From Armigeres subalbatus (taxonomy: Eukaryota; Arthropoda; Insecta; Diptera; Culicidae): 64,000 nucleotides of DNA. Both the position numbers and the translations under genes were made by a program. How positions within the stretch are numbered: position 1 is the first letter of the stretch; the number at the start of each line of letters is the position of its first letter. The DNA lies in the NCBI RefSeq assembly GCF_024139115.2, contig NC_085140.1, forward strand, positions 105,908,988-105,972,987. The letters run 5' to 3'. Positions 10,730-21,741 of this stretch are shown here, in pieces. The notes below the pieces were generated by a model, which saw only the letters and a list, made by a program, of their open reading frames with translations, was not told the DNA's origin and made no database searches.

Positions 10730-13700
10730 CTTAGTCAATAAGGGTAACATGATTTCGATTCTACAGTGGAACTGTCGAAGTATTCTTCCAAAATTAGATA
10801 TTTTTAAATTTTTAGTTAACAAATTACAATGCGATGCTTTGCTTTATGTGAAACATGGCTAACACCAGATGTGAACCTTCATTTTCCTGATTTCAACATA
10901 ATCCGCCGCGATCGGGCAAATCGATATGGAGGGGTGCTTTTAGGGATCAAAAACAGCACTCCTTCTATAGAGTCGATCTTGCGCCGATGTCTGGCACCGA
11001 AGCTGTCGCATGTCAGGTGACTATTCGAGGAAAAGACCTCAGTATCGCCTCGATATATCTTCCTCCAAACACCGCGATATCTCGAAGAGATCTCTCGCAC
11101 ATCTGCTCGGTTATGCCCGAGCCACGGTTGCTCCTGGGAGATTTTAACTCCCACGGAACAGGCTGGGGGGAACTGTACGACGACAACCGTTCATCAATGA
11201 TATACGACCTCTGCGACGACTTCAATATGTCAATTTTGAATACAGGAGAAGTTACACGAGTGGCTCCTCCAGCAAGAGATAGCCGTCTAGATCTTTCCAT
11301 TTGTTCGAGCTCATTATCGTTGGACTGTACTTGGAAGGTGGTCCAAGATCCCCATGGTAGTGATCATTTGCCGATCGAAGTTTCGATTTCCAATAGACAT
11401 AAGCAATCTGCTTCCATCGATCTTTCATATGACCTCACGAAGCACATCGATTGGGGCAAATATGCGGACGCCATCAGCGATGGCATACAGTCGATAGAAG
11501 CACTTCCCCCGCGGGAAGAGTACAAGTTTCTATCGCAGTTGATTCTTGAAAGCGCTCTTCAGGCACAACGTCGGCCGGTGCCAGGAGCTTCGGTTCGTAG
11601 GAAACCCTACAGTCCGTGGTGGGACATCGAGTGTACGCAACTTTATCGCGAGAAATCCGCCGCGTTCAAAGAATTTCGGAAACACGGGGCGATCGTTCTT
11701 CACAAACGATACACCGCGCTCGAAATCCAGTTCAAGAAACTGGTCAAAGTGAAGAAGCGCGGATATTGGCGCACTTTTGTTGAAGGTTTATCGCGCGAGA
11801 CTTCAATGAAAACTCTGTGGACCGTCGGGAGAAGAATGCGCAACGCGTCGTCCGTAAACGAAGATCGTGAAAGCTCGTCGCGGTGGATACTTGACTTCGC
11901 AAAGAAAGTTTGTCCGGATTCGGTACCGGTGAGGCAAGAGCTACGTGATGCTTTTGCAGACAGGGATGATGTGGATCGTCCCTTTTCGATGATTGAATTC
12001 TCACTTGCTCTCCTCTCATGTAACAATTCCGCTCCAGGGATGGATAGAATCAGGTTCAATTTGCTCAAAAACCTCCCAGACGTCGCGAAGAGGCGCTTAT
12101 TGAACTTGTTCAATCAGTTTATGGAGTGCAACGTTGTTCCGGATGATTGGAGGGCAGTGAGGGTGATAGCCATCCAAAAGCCCGGAAAACCCGCGTCGGA
12201 TTGTAACTCGTATCGCCCCATCGCGATGCTGTCATGTCTTCGGAAGCTGTTGGAGAAGATGATTCTCTTCCGGCTAGACAAATGGGTTGAATCGAATAGT
12301 TTGTTGTCAGATACACAATTTGGTTTCCGCAGGGGCAAGGGAACGAACGACTGTCTTGCGTTGCTTTCTTCAGAAATTCAGCTTACTTTCGCTAAAAAAG
12401 AGCAAATGGGCTCAGTGTTTTTGGACATTAAGGGGCTTTTGATTCAGTTTGCGTCGATGTCTTATCTGACAAACTCCACGAGTGTTGACTTTCACCAATT
12501 TTGAACAACTATTTGTACAATTTGTTGTCAGAGAAGCGTATGAGTTTTTCTCATGGTGACTCAGCAACTTCACGAATTAGCTACATGGGTCTCCCCAGGG
12601 CTCATGTTTGAGCCCCTTCTTTACAATTTTTACGTCAGAGACATTGATGAATGTCTCATGCCAAATTGCTCGTTGAGACAGCTTGCAGATGATTGTGTTG
12701 TATCCGTTTCAGGGCCAACATCGGTTGATCTGCAAGGACCGTTGCAAGATACTCTGGACAATTTGTCCACTTGGGCTACGAAGCTGGGTATCGAATTCTC
12801 TCCGGAGAAAACTGAGATGGTTGTCTTTTCAAAAAACATAAGCCGGCAAAGTTCCCGCTCCAACTGATGGGTAAGACAATCACTCATAGCATATCTTCTA
12901 AATACCTCGGGGTCTGGTTCGACCCGAAATGTACCTTCTGGAACCACATTGTGTATCTGACACAAAAATGCCAGAAACGGATCAACTTCATGCGATCAAT
13001 AACCGGAACATGGTGGGGAGCGCATCCCGAAGATCTTATGACGTTGTATAGAACAACCATTTTGTCGGTCCTCGAATACGGTAGTTTCTGCTTCCAGTCC
13101 GCGGCTAAAACACACATGCTGAAGCTTCAAAGGATTCAGTACCGCTGTCTCCGTATCGCGTTAGGATGTATGAATTCGACACATACAATGAGCTTGGAAG
13201 TACTTGCGGGAGTACTGCCACTAACAGATCGTTTCGCGGAATTATCGCTCCGGTTCCTCATCCGCTGTGAGGTTCTCAATCCATTGGTCATTGATAACTT
13301 CGAGAAGCTGCTCGAACAAAACCCTCAATCTCGATTCATGAGTATTTACCACTGGTACATAACGCTGGAGGTAAGCCCTTCTTCGGTAGATACCAATCGT
13401 GCTAACTTCTTAGACTCTTACAGTTCCTCTGTTACTTTTGATCTGTCCATGAAGCAGGAGGTTCATGGAATACCAGACTTCCTGTGTGCGGAGGTCATAC
13501 CTCCATTATTTGCAAGCAAATACGGGCACGCCAGTGAGGAGAGAGAAGCTTTTTACAGACGGGTCAAAAATTGATGACTCCACTGGTTTCGGTGTTTTCA
13601 ACGTTTTTCATAGCGCCTACTTTAAGCTCAAAGAGCCTTGCTCCGTGTATACTGCTGAGCTAGCAGCTATACACTATTCACTCGAGCAAATCGCATCCCT

Positions 13701-14369
13701 ACCTCCTGACCACTTTTTCATCTTCACCGACAGTCTAAGTTCCTTGGAGGCTGTTCGGTCAATGAAACTCAGTTAAGCACTCAGCGTATCTGCTAAATGG
13801 GATACGGAAAGCTTTGAGTGCCTTATCACAACGGTCTTACACAATCACCATGGCTTGGGTCCCTTCTCATTGCTCGATCCCGGGAAATGAGAAAGCGGAC
13901 TCTTTGGCTAAGGTGGGCGCTATGGAAGGTGATATTTACGATCGGAAAATCACCTTCGATGAATTTTCACATTAGTTCGTCAGGAAACCTTGAACAGCTG
14001 GCAACAGAAATGGACAAATGGGGAGTTGGGTAGATGGCTGTATTCAATTCGCCCGCAGGTGTCGAAGCGTCCATGGTTCAAAAATTGAATATGGGACGAG
14101 ACTTCATTCGAACCATGTGTCGTCTAATGTCCAATCACTACACTCTAAATGCACATCTTTTCAGAGTGGGGCTCTCGGAAGGAAATCTCTGTGTTTGCGG
14201 CGAGGATTATCAGGACATCGATCATGTCGTGTGGGCGTGCGAGGAGCATCGTGGCCCCAGATCTGCGCTAACTGAACATCTCCGGGTCCGAGGAAAACAA
14301 CCAAAGCCTATTAGGGAAGTGTTGTCGGGCCTTGATCTCGAGTACATGTCCCTGGTCCACCAATTTTGA
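10722..14369 (+). pseudogene. ORF2 (endonuclease, reverse transcriptase, RNase H) of I-like element 2
   Basis: The ATG at 10722 starts in the last codons of ORF1. Endonuclease motifs are LQWNCRS, LCETWL, GDFNSHGTGWGE and GSDHLP. The reverse transcriptase has NSYRPIAMLSC, QFGFRRGKGTNDCL and LRQLADDCVVS (12680-12710). RNase H has FTDGSKIDDSTGFGVF, FTDSLSSLEAV and WVPSHCSIPGNEKADSLAK. The C terminus (14034-14369) carries a CCHC-like set CVCG...H...C. Frame changes occur near 10830, 10985, 12430, 12870, 13560, 13770 and 13970. Around 12430 one base is lost in the LDIKGAFDS motif. Confidence 0.85.
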
Positions 14370-14780
14370 AAGTTGATGATGTAAAACTGTAATCATTGCC
14401 TGCCCATTCCCTTGTCTGTCGTACCCCATATCGAATGTCTTCCTCTTGTTGTACATTTCCATGTCTGTCGTTAATCCCTTCCGTATGTCTTCCTCTCGTC
14501 GTTGTCTCCCAAAAAAGTTTGTTTGTCCCGTTCCAGATGTAAAAATGCGAGGAATGTCAACTTTGTGAACATCAGCATCGTAATTACTTAAGCACCCTAA
14601 AATCCTTTCCTTTCCTACTGTATTATTGTATTCCCTAACCTCGACTAAACCGCGAGTCTTTCGGTTCCCCAAAACTAACACTATGTATAAGAATCAAGAA
14701 ATGTATTGTTAAACTTGATTTCGGCTCCGTAACGCTTCACGGCAAATGAGCCTTCCAAATAAACGAAAGATAAAAAAAAA
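14370..14780 (+). other. 3' UTR and poly(A) tail of I-like element 2
   Basis: This non-coding stretch is rich in short T/C tracts. It ends with the conserved 3' box (GGCTCCGTAACG, then AAATAAACGAA) shared with element 1 at 7005-7048, followed by the A-run. That box is a likely recognition site for the element's own reverse transcriptase. Confidence 0.7.
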
Positions 14781-14792
14781 AAAAAGTGATTT

Positions 14793-14829
14793 TAATTGTG
14801 GCGGGTATTACCGCACGTAAAATGCTGGA
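14793..14829. mobile_element. MITE B, right end
   Basis: This is the inverted counterpart of 8459-8495, ending CGTAAAATGCTGGA before a TA. It was separated from the left part by element 2. Confidence 0.85.
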
Positions 14830-14831
14830 TA

Positions 14832-14990
14832 AGGCGACCATACAATGCTACAATATTCCAGTATAGATCGTACATATGAAATATATAGTGTTTTGATCGT
14901 GTAGGGATCCTGAAAGTTGAAGCAAAAACGCTTGATAAAGCCTAGCATATTATTAGCTATGTGGATGATTGTGTTATTAGTGACTGAAGG
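14832..14990 (-). mobile_element. Jockey-clade LINE, upstream part of split copy
   Basis: The minus strand, with one shift, reads ANNMLGFIKRFASTFRDPY and then VRSILEYCSIVWSPY, a hallmark of the Jockey region after the reverse transcriptase. Deleting MITE B joins WSPY to HEERIESVQ of the 8458 side with only a one-base frame change. The rest of the reverse transcriptase is not visible upstream. Confidence 0.75.
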
Positions 14991-15100
14991 ACTGAAGGGG
15001 CTGAAGGGGTTAATTCCGCAATTATAATCGCCGTATTAAAACACAGGAATTTGGTGCTGTTTTACGGTCTATTATAATTTTCCTGATGGGGAGGGGTAAT

Positions 15101-15775
15101 TTGTACAACAATTGTGTTAATGTAATCATTTTTAGTGTAGTATTTATCTATATGTTTGTATGTTCCATATCAGTTTTTGTTAATCTTATGCAAATAAATA
15201 ATTCTATGAATCGCATGTTTGGACATAGTCAACTTACCGAAACTCAAACTCAAGACTCAACTTACGTTTAGTCCCCTTTATGATCGTTCGTAGTTTGTCA
15301 GTCGTAGTCTGTCTTGTCGAAATCTGTCTGTCGTGTCTACTAATTAGAATAGAGTTTGGATTTGTTCAAGGGAATTCACTTAACATGTTTCATACCGTGA
15401 TTGTGCACTTTACAGCATAAGTAGATTATGGTTAGGTTGGTTTCAGCTACTAGGTGGAAAGAATCTAGGATTTAAGTTCATTATGTTAAGCAATTCATGT
15501 TTTCATAATTTCATTATCATTACCTAGTACTAAGCTTGTAATAGATTGATTGTAGCACTAATAGTTATAGGGTAGTTAAGTATTATTTATAAGTGATTTA
15601 GGATAAGAAATTCACACGCTGTCTTCAATTCAATATAGTGATTTGTTTTCCTTTCTTCTGTTTGTGTTCTTACCCATCCGTACAGCCGTTGATGTTACCT
15701 GTCACGTCGGTCCTCATGAGTGAATAAGGTTGCTGAGAAGAAAGATTCACGCTGGCAGCTATACGCTAGCCAACA
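15101..15775 (-). repeat. 3' LTR of BEL/Pao element (far end uncertain)
   Basis: On the minus strand a G-rich tract (CGGGGGG) is followed by TGTTGGCTAGCG, a typical polypurine tract and LTR start, at 15775. The distal end near 15101 (TTGTACA) is only a guess. The first 26 bases of this LTR recur at 19900-19925, which should be the start of the 5' LTR. Confidence 0.55.
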
Positions 15776-15779
15776 CTCC

Positions 15780-18700
15780 CCCCGAGTACGCCGACTCCTA
15801 GCCGGCTACTTCTCTTCGCGATCGACGTCCAGTACAGCAAGCTTGACCACCGGCCGCTCATACACTCCAGCAGTTGTACGAACTGTTGCTGATCGAACCT
15901 CTCCGTCTTGGCTGGGGCGAACTGCTATGATCCTCCCCTTTGGCCAGCAATTGCGAGGAAACTTCTGATCAACAATGATGACTATGTCCCCAACTTTCAC
16001 TGGCCGCATACTGTCGGAGTACCACTTCGTCCTTCTTGTTATCTCCGGCAAATATTCTAGTAGCCAACGCTTCCAAAACTGGTTGGCGATAATTTGTGAA
16101 GAACGCCAGCATTGACGTACGATGGAATTAGATTTCTCGAGCGTAGTTAGCGGTTTCACTCCATTGGAGCTTCCAAGGAGAATGTGGTTAGGGGTTAAAG
16201 CTGGAGCTGAAGCGGCCTCTATCGGAATGTGCGTAAGTGGCCTGGAGTTCAGCGTATTCTCGATTTCGATTAAAGGTATTGCGCAAAACTTCGTCTGATG
16301 GTCGATGCGGTAGTTTCAATGACCTCAACGAATTCATCACGCTACGAATTAAACGCTCCCAGCTCCCACCCATGTGTGGAGCCAAAGGCGGATTAAACGA
16401 CCAGGTAGTCTCGGTGCTGGTGAATTCGTTCATAAGAGCTTAATCATCTAGTTCTTCCATAGCACGCTTTAATTCTCCGTTAGCCCCTACGAAATTGGTA
16501 CCACGATCGCAATAAATGTACCGCGGTAAACCACGTCGAGCAATTAGGTTGCGTATGACCATCACACAGGATTGCGTGTTGAGCGAGTGAGCTACTTCAA
16601 TGTGTACTGCTCTAGTGGCCAACATTCCCCATCGTTTCTCAACTCTGCGTCCGACAGCTACTTCCATTGGTCCAAAGTAATCAATCCCCACATGAGTGAA
16701 TGGTCTACAGAATGCCGCTAACCTTGCACCAGGCAGATCCACCATTATTGGAGGCGAGGGAGTGGCTCGCTCATTTTTGCAACGTTGGCAGTTTCTCCTA
16801 ACGTTGGCACAGCAAACGTGAACTCGGGGGATGGAGTACATTTGACGTAATTCGTTTACCACGGTTTCTTGGTTGAGGTGGTGGTATTTAGTGTGATAGT
16901 GGGATATGATCAATGTGGTAACGTGGTGGTCACGGGGAAGAATTATTGGGTTTTTCGCTTCTTCGCTGATGAAGACACAGTTCGACGTCCGGCCGCGCAT
17001 CCGTAGAACTTTGTTGCCGTCTAAAAACGGCGTTGATTTGAAAATTGGGCTGCTTCTTGCTACACGCTTGTGTTGTTCTATAGCGGCAATTTCCTGCGGA
17101 TACTTTGCTGTTGAATTTCTCGTATAATACTTGCCTCTGCGTTTTGTAGCTCTTCCATGTGCAGAGGACCTGTCCGAATTGGTTGATTTTGCCTTTTTCG
17201 GCGACAGTTTGCCAAAAAACGAAATAGTAGTCCAACTACGACGACTAATCTTTTCCAATTGGAGTAATCCTCATATCGTAACGATGGAGACGGCGTCGAG
17301 ATATGTGCAATCAGATGGGATCGGAGCTCTTCCGGCGTTGATTTACTTGAGGCTATTTGTTGTGGCCAGTCGGATTCAATCCGTTCAAGAAATATCGGGC
17401 CATTGAAGCACCTGCTGTTAGAGCATAGATCTGGCCTTGTCTGCCACTTTGTGGCGTCATCCGCTACGTTTTCCTTTGTTGGAACCCAGCGCCATTCGCA
17501 TGGTTCGGTGGAGTCTAGAAGCTCGCTGACTCGGTGTGCAACAAACTGTGTGAATCGTCGGTGGTCTGAATTGATCCAACACAACACATCCCGAGAGTCG
17601 GTCCAGAATAGACGTCTCGTGATTCGAATGGACAAAGAGTCGATTATAGTCTGCGCCAATCGTGCACCAAGAATAGCAGCTTGTAGATAAAAACTTCAGC
17701 GGTGCGACGCGGGTTTTCGCTGCGACAAGAAAGCAACTCACTTGCGCGCCGCCACAGAAGCGCAGGAACGATACGGCTGCGAAGCCGTTTTCGCTGGCGT
17801 CGACAAACGTATGTAGCTCTCTTTGTTCTCCATGGATCATCTGACTACAGTAGCATCGTGGTATTTGAACATTTTCAACCTCAGGTAACACGCGTAGCCA
17901 AGTTTGCCATTTCACAAACAGAAGATCTCCGATTTCGTCATCCCATTGAACACCAGAACGCCACACCTCTTGTAGAAGTATCTTCAAGAAAATGAGAAAG
18001 TGTGCGATTAATCCGAGGGAATCGAAGATAGACATTAGCACACGCAGTATCTCTCGTTTTGTCGGTCAACGCTCTCCAGATAACAGTGCTTCATCGTAGC
18101 GCGTCCAGCCTACTTCAAAGGTGAACTTATCGGTTTCCGTACACCACCACATGCCTAGAACTTTCTCCGTTGAAGCTTCTGCGGACAGGTCTAGGTTTTT
18201 CGTTTTGATATCACCTTCTCCCAAAGCCGATAGCACCACAGGGGCGTTGCTTACCCAGTTGCGGATTTCAAAACCGCCTTTTGAATGTACGAATTTAACA
18301 TCTTCTGCTAACTGAATGGCTTCTGCTTCCGACTCCACGCTTATCAACATATCATCTACGTAATGCCGTTTGATGATGATGTCCACCGCTCCAGGATGGC
18401 TGCCGATGAACCTTTCCGCGTTACGGTTTTTTACATACAGTGCGCTGCTCGGCGAACAGCAAGCGCCAAATGTCATGATGCACATCTCGAACGTAGCTAT
18501 TTCTCCGTCTTCATCTCTCCAAAAAAATCTTTGACACGGTCGGTCCTGTTCCCGTATTCGCACCTGATGGAACATTTCCCGGATATCGCCGCATAAACCG
18601 ATACGATGTTCCCGAAATTGTAGAAGAATGGAGAAAAGTGAGCACAGTTGATCCGGGCCTTTTAGGAGCGCGGAATTCAGGGATATTCCAAAGATAATGG

Positions 18701-19385
18701 CTGCTGCATCCCACACGATTCGCACTTTTCCCGGCTTGTTCGGGTTGAAAACGGGAAATACGGGCAAATACCAGGTTCGGTGTGTCAATAGGTCTGCTTC
18801 TTCTCCTGTTGCGAGCCTTCGGATGTATCCTTTAGCCAGATAATCTTTCATCATCTCATCTAGGGCTTGGCCCAGCATCGGGTCTTTGCGCATCCCCTTT
18901 TCTAACAATTGAAAACGGCGGAATGCCATCGGTCGGCTATCTGGCAGGCGGATGTCATCGTATCGCCAGAGCAATCCCGTTTCATACCGGTCTCCTAAGA
19001 ACTTAGTTTGAGAATCAAGCATTCTACAAGCTCGCTGATCATCGGAAGAAAGTAGGGTTTCGCTTGACTTCATCACTCCAAGACTGTCAATGGAAAAGTA
19101 CTCTTTCATTGCTCGATGCAAGTCCTCATCGGAATGATCTTCACGTGAGCCAACATGGAACGAATAATGTACCATACTAGGAACGTTTTCTCCACAGCTT
19201 CCGCCACAAATGATCCAAACGTGTTTTTATGGCTATAGGCTGATCTTGCTTCCCCTCTCGGCTCTGCAGGACCAGACTTACGTGTGCGTGTTGTAGACCT
19301 ATCAAAATTCTGGGACGAGCATCTTCATACGAATCAATAGGTAAACCGCGTAAGTATGAGTTCTGTTGCTTCATTCTGCCCACGT
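15780..19385 (-). mobile_element. BEL/Pao pol region (protease end, RT, RNase H, integrase)
   Basis: In minus-strand order: a protease tail (LRGLPIDSYEDARPRILIGL, 19383-19177), then a reverse transcriptase (19175-18066) with GDIREMFHQVRI and catalytic HYVDDMLIS. RNase H (18041-17457) has LHTFVDASENGFAAVS. Integrase (17258-16188) has a C-x2-C pair (CQRCKNERA), GIDYFGPMEV, RAVHIEVA, YCDRGTNFVGA and [10 protein letters not shown], and then a C-terminal domain to 15806 with GDIVIIVDQ and WPKGRIIAV. Frames change between segments (about 19176, 18050, 17455, 17080, 16435, 16170), so it is inactive. Gag is not upstream on this strand. Instead an inverted gag lies next to it. Confidence 0.88.
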
Positions 19386-19425
19386 ATCAAAGATTTTTTT
19401 GGAAAGTCGAAGCCGAGCGTAAATT

Positions 19426-19925
19426 GTGAGTGGTGAAGTAGTGGTAGTGGTCACGGATGATCCAGAAAAGGCGTTAGAAGAACGTACAGTGGTTGGTCGA
19501 ACCTGTAAATCCTGTAAGGGTCTGGATAATGAGGAGATGTTGCAATGCGACATCACAAAGTGTGATAAATGGCATCATTTTAGCTGCGTTGGAGTCACAG
19601 AGGAAGTAGAGGACCATAGTTGGAGTTGTTCCAGCAAAAATCTTCAACCAGTTGGTGAACCGAAGAGCAGTAAAGGAGCACCACATCCGAAGCAACCGAA
19701 GGAGTTAAACGCCGTGGATAAGATCAACCCACAAGCAACAGGAGCCGAGCATGATGGCAAGGATCGCGACGACAAGAGATCTGAAAACAATCTGTCGCAA
19801 ACGTCATCTCGTAGGACTGTCCGCAAGTTGCTGGAACTACAAATGCAGAAGTTAGAGGAAGAGCAAAGTCTGGCGAAAGAGTTTCTGGAGAAAGATGCGC
19901 GCTGGCAGCTATACGCTAGCCAACA
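19426..19925 (+). pseudogene. Inverted BEL gag fragment with PHD-like zinc finger
   Basis: A plus-strand frame opens with SGEVVVVVTDDPEKA at a GTG where an ATG would be expected. It has a PHD-type finger (CKSCKGLDNEEMLQC, then KWHHFSC and SWSC), as BEL gags of mosquitoes carry at their N terminus. A charged, probably coiled-coil stretch (LLELQMQKLEEEQ) follows. It faces the pol gene head to head. The last 26 bases (19900-19925) are the reverse complement of the LTR start, so the C-terminal residues of this frame are LTR read backwards rather than gag. Confidence 0.75.
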
Positions 19926-20639
19926 AGGATGGAATCGGCTACCTATATTGTTTAACTGTTGTATGAGGTAAAAGTACCCATGAAGAACGGTATTGCTAAG
20001 CCATCAAAACAGTCTTTGCTTAGGTAGGGTCGGCCAATCCTTTCGATAGTTTTTTATGGGTATTTGTATAAACTTCGTGTGAAAAGCAACTCGGTCTCTG
20101 TAAGAATTCTTAATAGGAAGTTAATTGATTGCAACTTCAACTGATTGATATGATATATTGAACTCGTTGGAACTATTTTCTGAGCTCCAAATTACTTTAG
20201 GTTTAAGAATCTTTATAGATTAAGATTTCAAAAAATTTAACATTTCTGTTTCTCGCATACAAGGTCTAACTTAACTGATTTTTTGTTTGCAATAAAATAA
20301 TGTTTGACTAATATTAAATATTTGATTTATGAGTTGTGGATTCGTGCAGTAAAAAATGTGTAGGAACGTTTTTATGGACCTTGTTATTTGAGGAAAAATT
20401 CTGATTGATTTATGCCTAACCATTCATATAAGTTTTTAAGCATATCGTGACACATATAACTGTTCTCTATGCTTCCAACATACGTTTACAAAACAGGGAC
20501 TATATACAAATACTTTTATGTGCATAATATGCTAGAATATGAATTATCAAAATTTAATTTTTGTCTATGAGTCTATGACCTTTTGTGGTTGGTCCGCAAC
20601 TCGATTTTGCAAAACCTGTTTTTTACTTATGGTAAAAAC
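19926..20639. other. AT-rich stretch without recognised features
   Basis: Neither strand gives a protein I recognise, and no inverted repeat stands out. It lies between the BEL end and R1 fragments. Confidence 0.5.
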
Positions 20640-21060
20640 ACTGTCTAGCCAGTTTCTGGAACTTCCACTTATCCGGAAAGTAGCCATCTGCTAGGAATTT
20701 CTGTAGCACCATCCTGAACAAATCTGAAAACGCCAGTATTGCAGTTTTTAGAGCTACGTTTGGAATACCATACGAGCCTGGAGCTTTCTTCATCTTCAGC
20801 CCTTTCGCCACTGATTACAGCTCATCATTGGAGACTTGCATAACTGTAATGGTTATTCGGTCTTCATCTTCGTACATTGTAAGTAGCCACGTCGTAGAAT
20901 CCTGCTTCCCCACTCCACTGGCCAAGCGTTGAAGTGGCCTCCTATGATTACCGGTTTCAGCTGCTTCGTGAGTGCGTCCAGCATCCGGTTATACCACCCC
21001 CCTGAAATGAGATGTAGTTCTTGAAGCCGTCTACCGAATGGGTGGTGCTAGTGTTGCCTT
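20640..21060 (-). mobile_element. R1-clade LINE fragment (endonuclease joined to RT start)
   Basis: Minus strand from 21060: THSVDGFKNYISFQGGW, then MLDALTKQLKPVIIG and HFNAWPVEWGS, an R1 endonuclease core. From 20835 it continues VSNDEL, MKKAPGSYGIPNVALKTA and GYFPDKWK, the start of an R1 reverse transcriptase. The intervening endonuclease/linker part is missing, so an internal deletion joins them. It has the same strand and clade as 7490-7890 and could be the 5' half of that copy. Confidence 0.75.
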
Positions 21061-21104
21061 TCCTATTTTAAGCTCCGTTCATACTGCCGCGAGAGAATTG
21101 GCGA

Positions 21105-21444
21105 TTGGCGCTTTAATGTTGCATGAAGAAGAAGAAGCAGAAAGATGACAATCAAAAATATTCGCACGGGAAAACATACGAAGAAATTTTTGAAACTCTT
21201 CTTTAAAATTCTAGAAGCAATTTAATTAAAAACGGTAAGCAGTACGGGGTTAGGCTTGTTTTGTACTGCACAATAAACAAAATATTTCAATTTCAGTATA
21301 AGAAAAGTCCAACCCCGTACTGTTTACCGTTTTTAATTAGATTGCCTTGAGAATTTCAGAGATATCTTTGTATGTTTTCTCGTGCGATTTTTTTTAAATA
21401 TCATCTTTCTGCTTCTTCTTCTTCATGCAACATCAAAGCGCCAA
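21105..21444. mobile_element. MITE C copy 1, long palindrome
   Basis: The left arm TTGGCGCTTTAATGTTGCAT mirrors ATGCAACATCAAAGCGCCAA on the right. GAAGAAGAAGAAGCAGAAAG pairs with CTTTCTGCTTCTTCTTCTTC. A second inverted pair near the centre is TAAAAACGGTAAGCAGTACG against CGTACTGTTTACCGTTTTTA. No coding capacity is supported. A second copy lies at 34118-34505. Confidence 0.85.
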
Positions 21445-21691
21445 TTAATCACGTCGAGAATCACGCAACAATGCAATACATCTCGTTGAATATAATTTAA
21501 CAATACAACACATGCCGCTTACGCATCCGACTTCGACATTCTGACTTCGTGTGTTTATTGCTTAACCGGCAATGTTTACATCCAGCACCATGTTTTCGGC
21601 TTCAGGCGAGTTGTTCGTGGATGACAGCCGTTTCATGGGGGTGGGTTATACTACTCCGAAGTCCACCTTTGAGAGTGCCTAGCAGTTACAA

Positions 21692-21705
21692 ACGAAGATC
21701 CCGTT
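21692..21705 (+). repeat. Left target duplication of the Juan-like LINE
   Basis: ACGAAGATCCCGTT is repeated perfectly at 29284-29297, on the other side of the Juan-like LINE with its RTE insert. Confidence 0.9.
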
Positions 21706-21741
21706 TTTTTTTTTTTTTTTTTTAACTAATTTTATTTGCTA

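Larger units (their letters stand above)
8668..14780 (+). mobile_element. I-like non-LTR retrotransposon, element 2
   Basis: This is a second, related I-like LINE, GC-richer than element 1. The 5' leader is at about 8668-9317, followed by ORF1, ORF2 and a 3' UTR to 14770 with a poly(A) run. The duplication AAAAAGTGATTT is present at 8656-8667 and 14781-14792. The insertion lies inside MITE B. Several single-base frameshifts break both ORFs, but every domain is present including the C-terminal CCHC-like motif, so this is a near full-length copy. Confidence 0.88.

Noticed and set aside
15086..15271. 61-codon ORF with a hydrophobic stretch
   Set aside because: It overlaps the likely BEL LTR end, has no recognised motif, and similar frames are common by chance in AT-rich DNA.
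15720..15968. Plus-strand ORF sharing RWQLYASQ with the gag ORF at 19426
   Set aside because: The shared residues are the LTR start read in reverse; the rest is antisense to pol.
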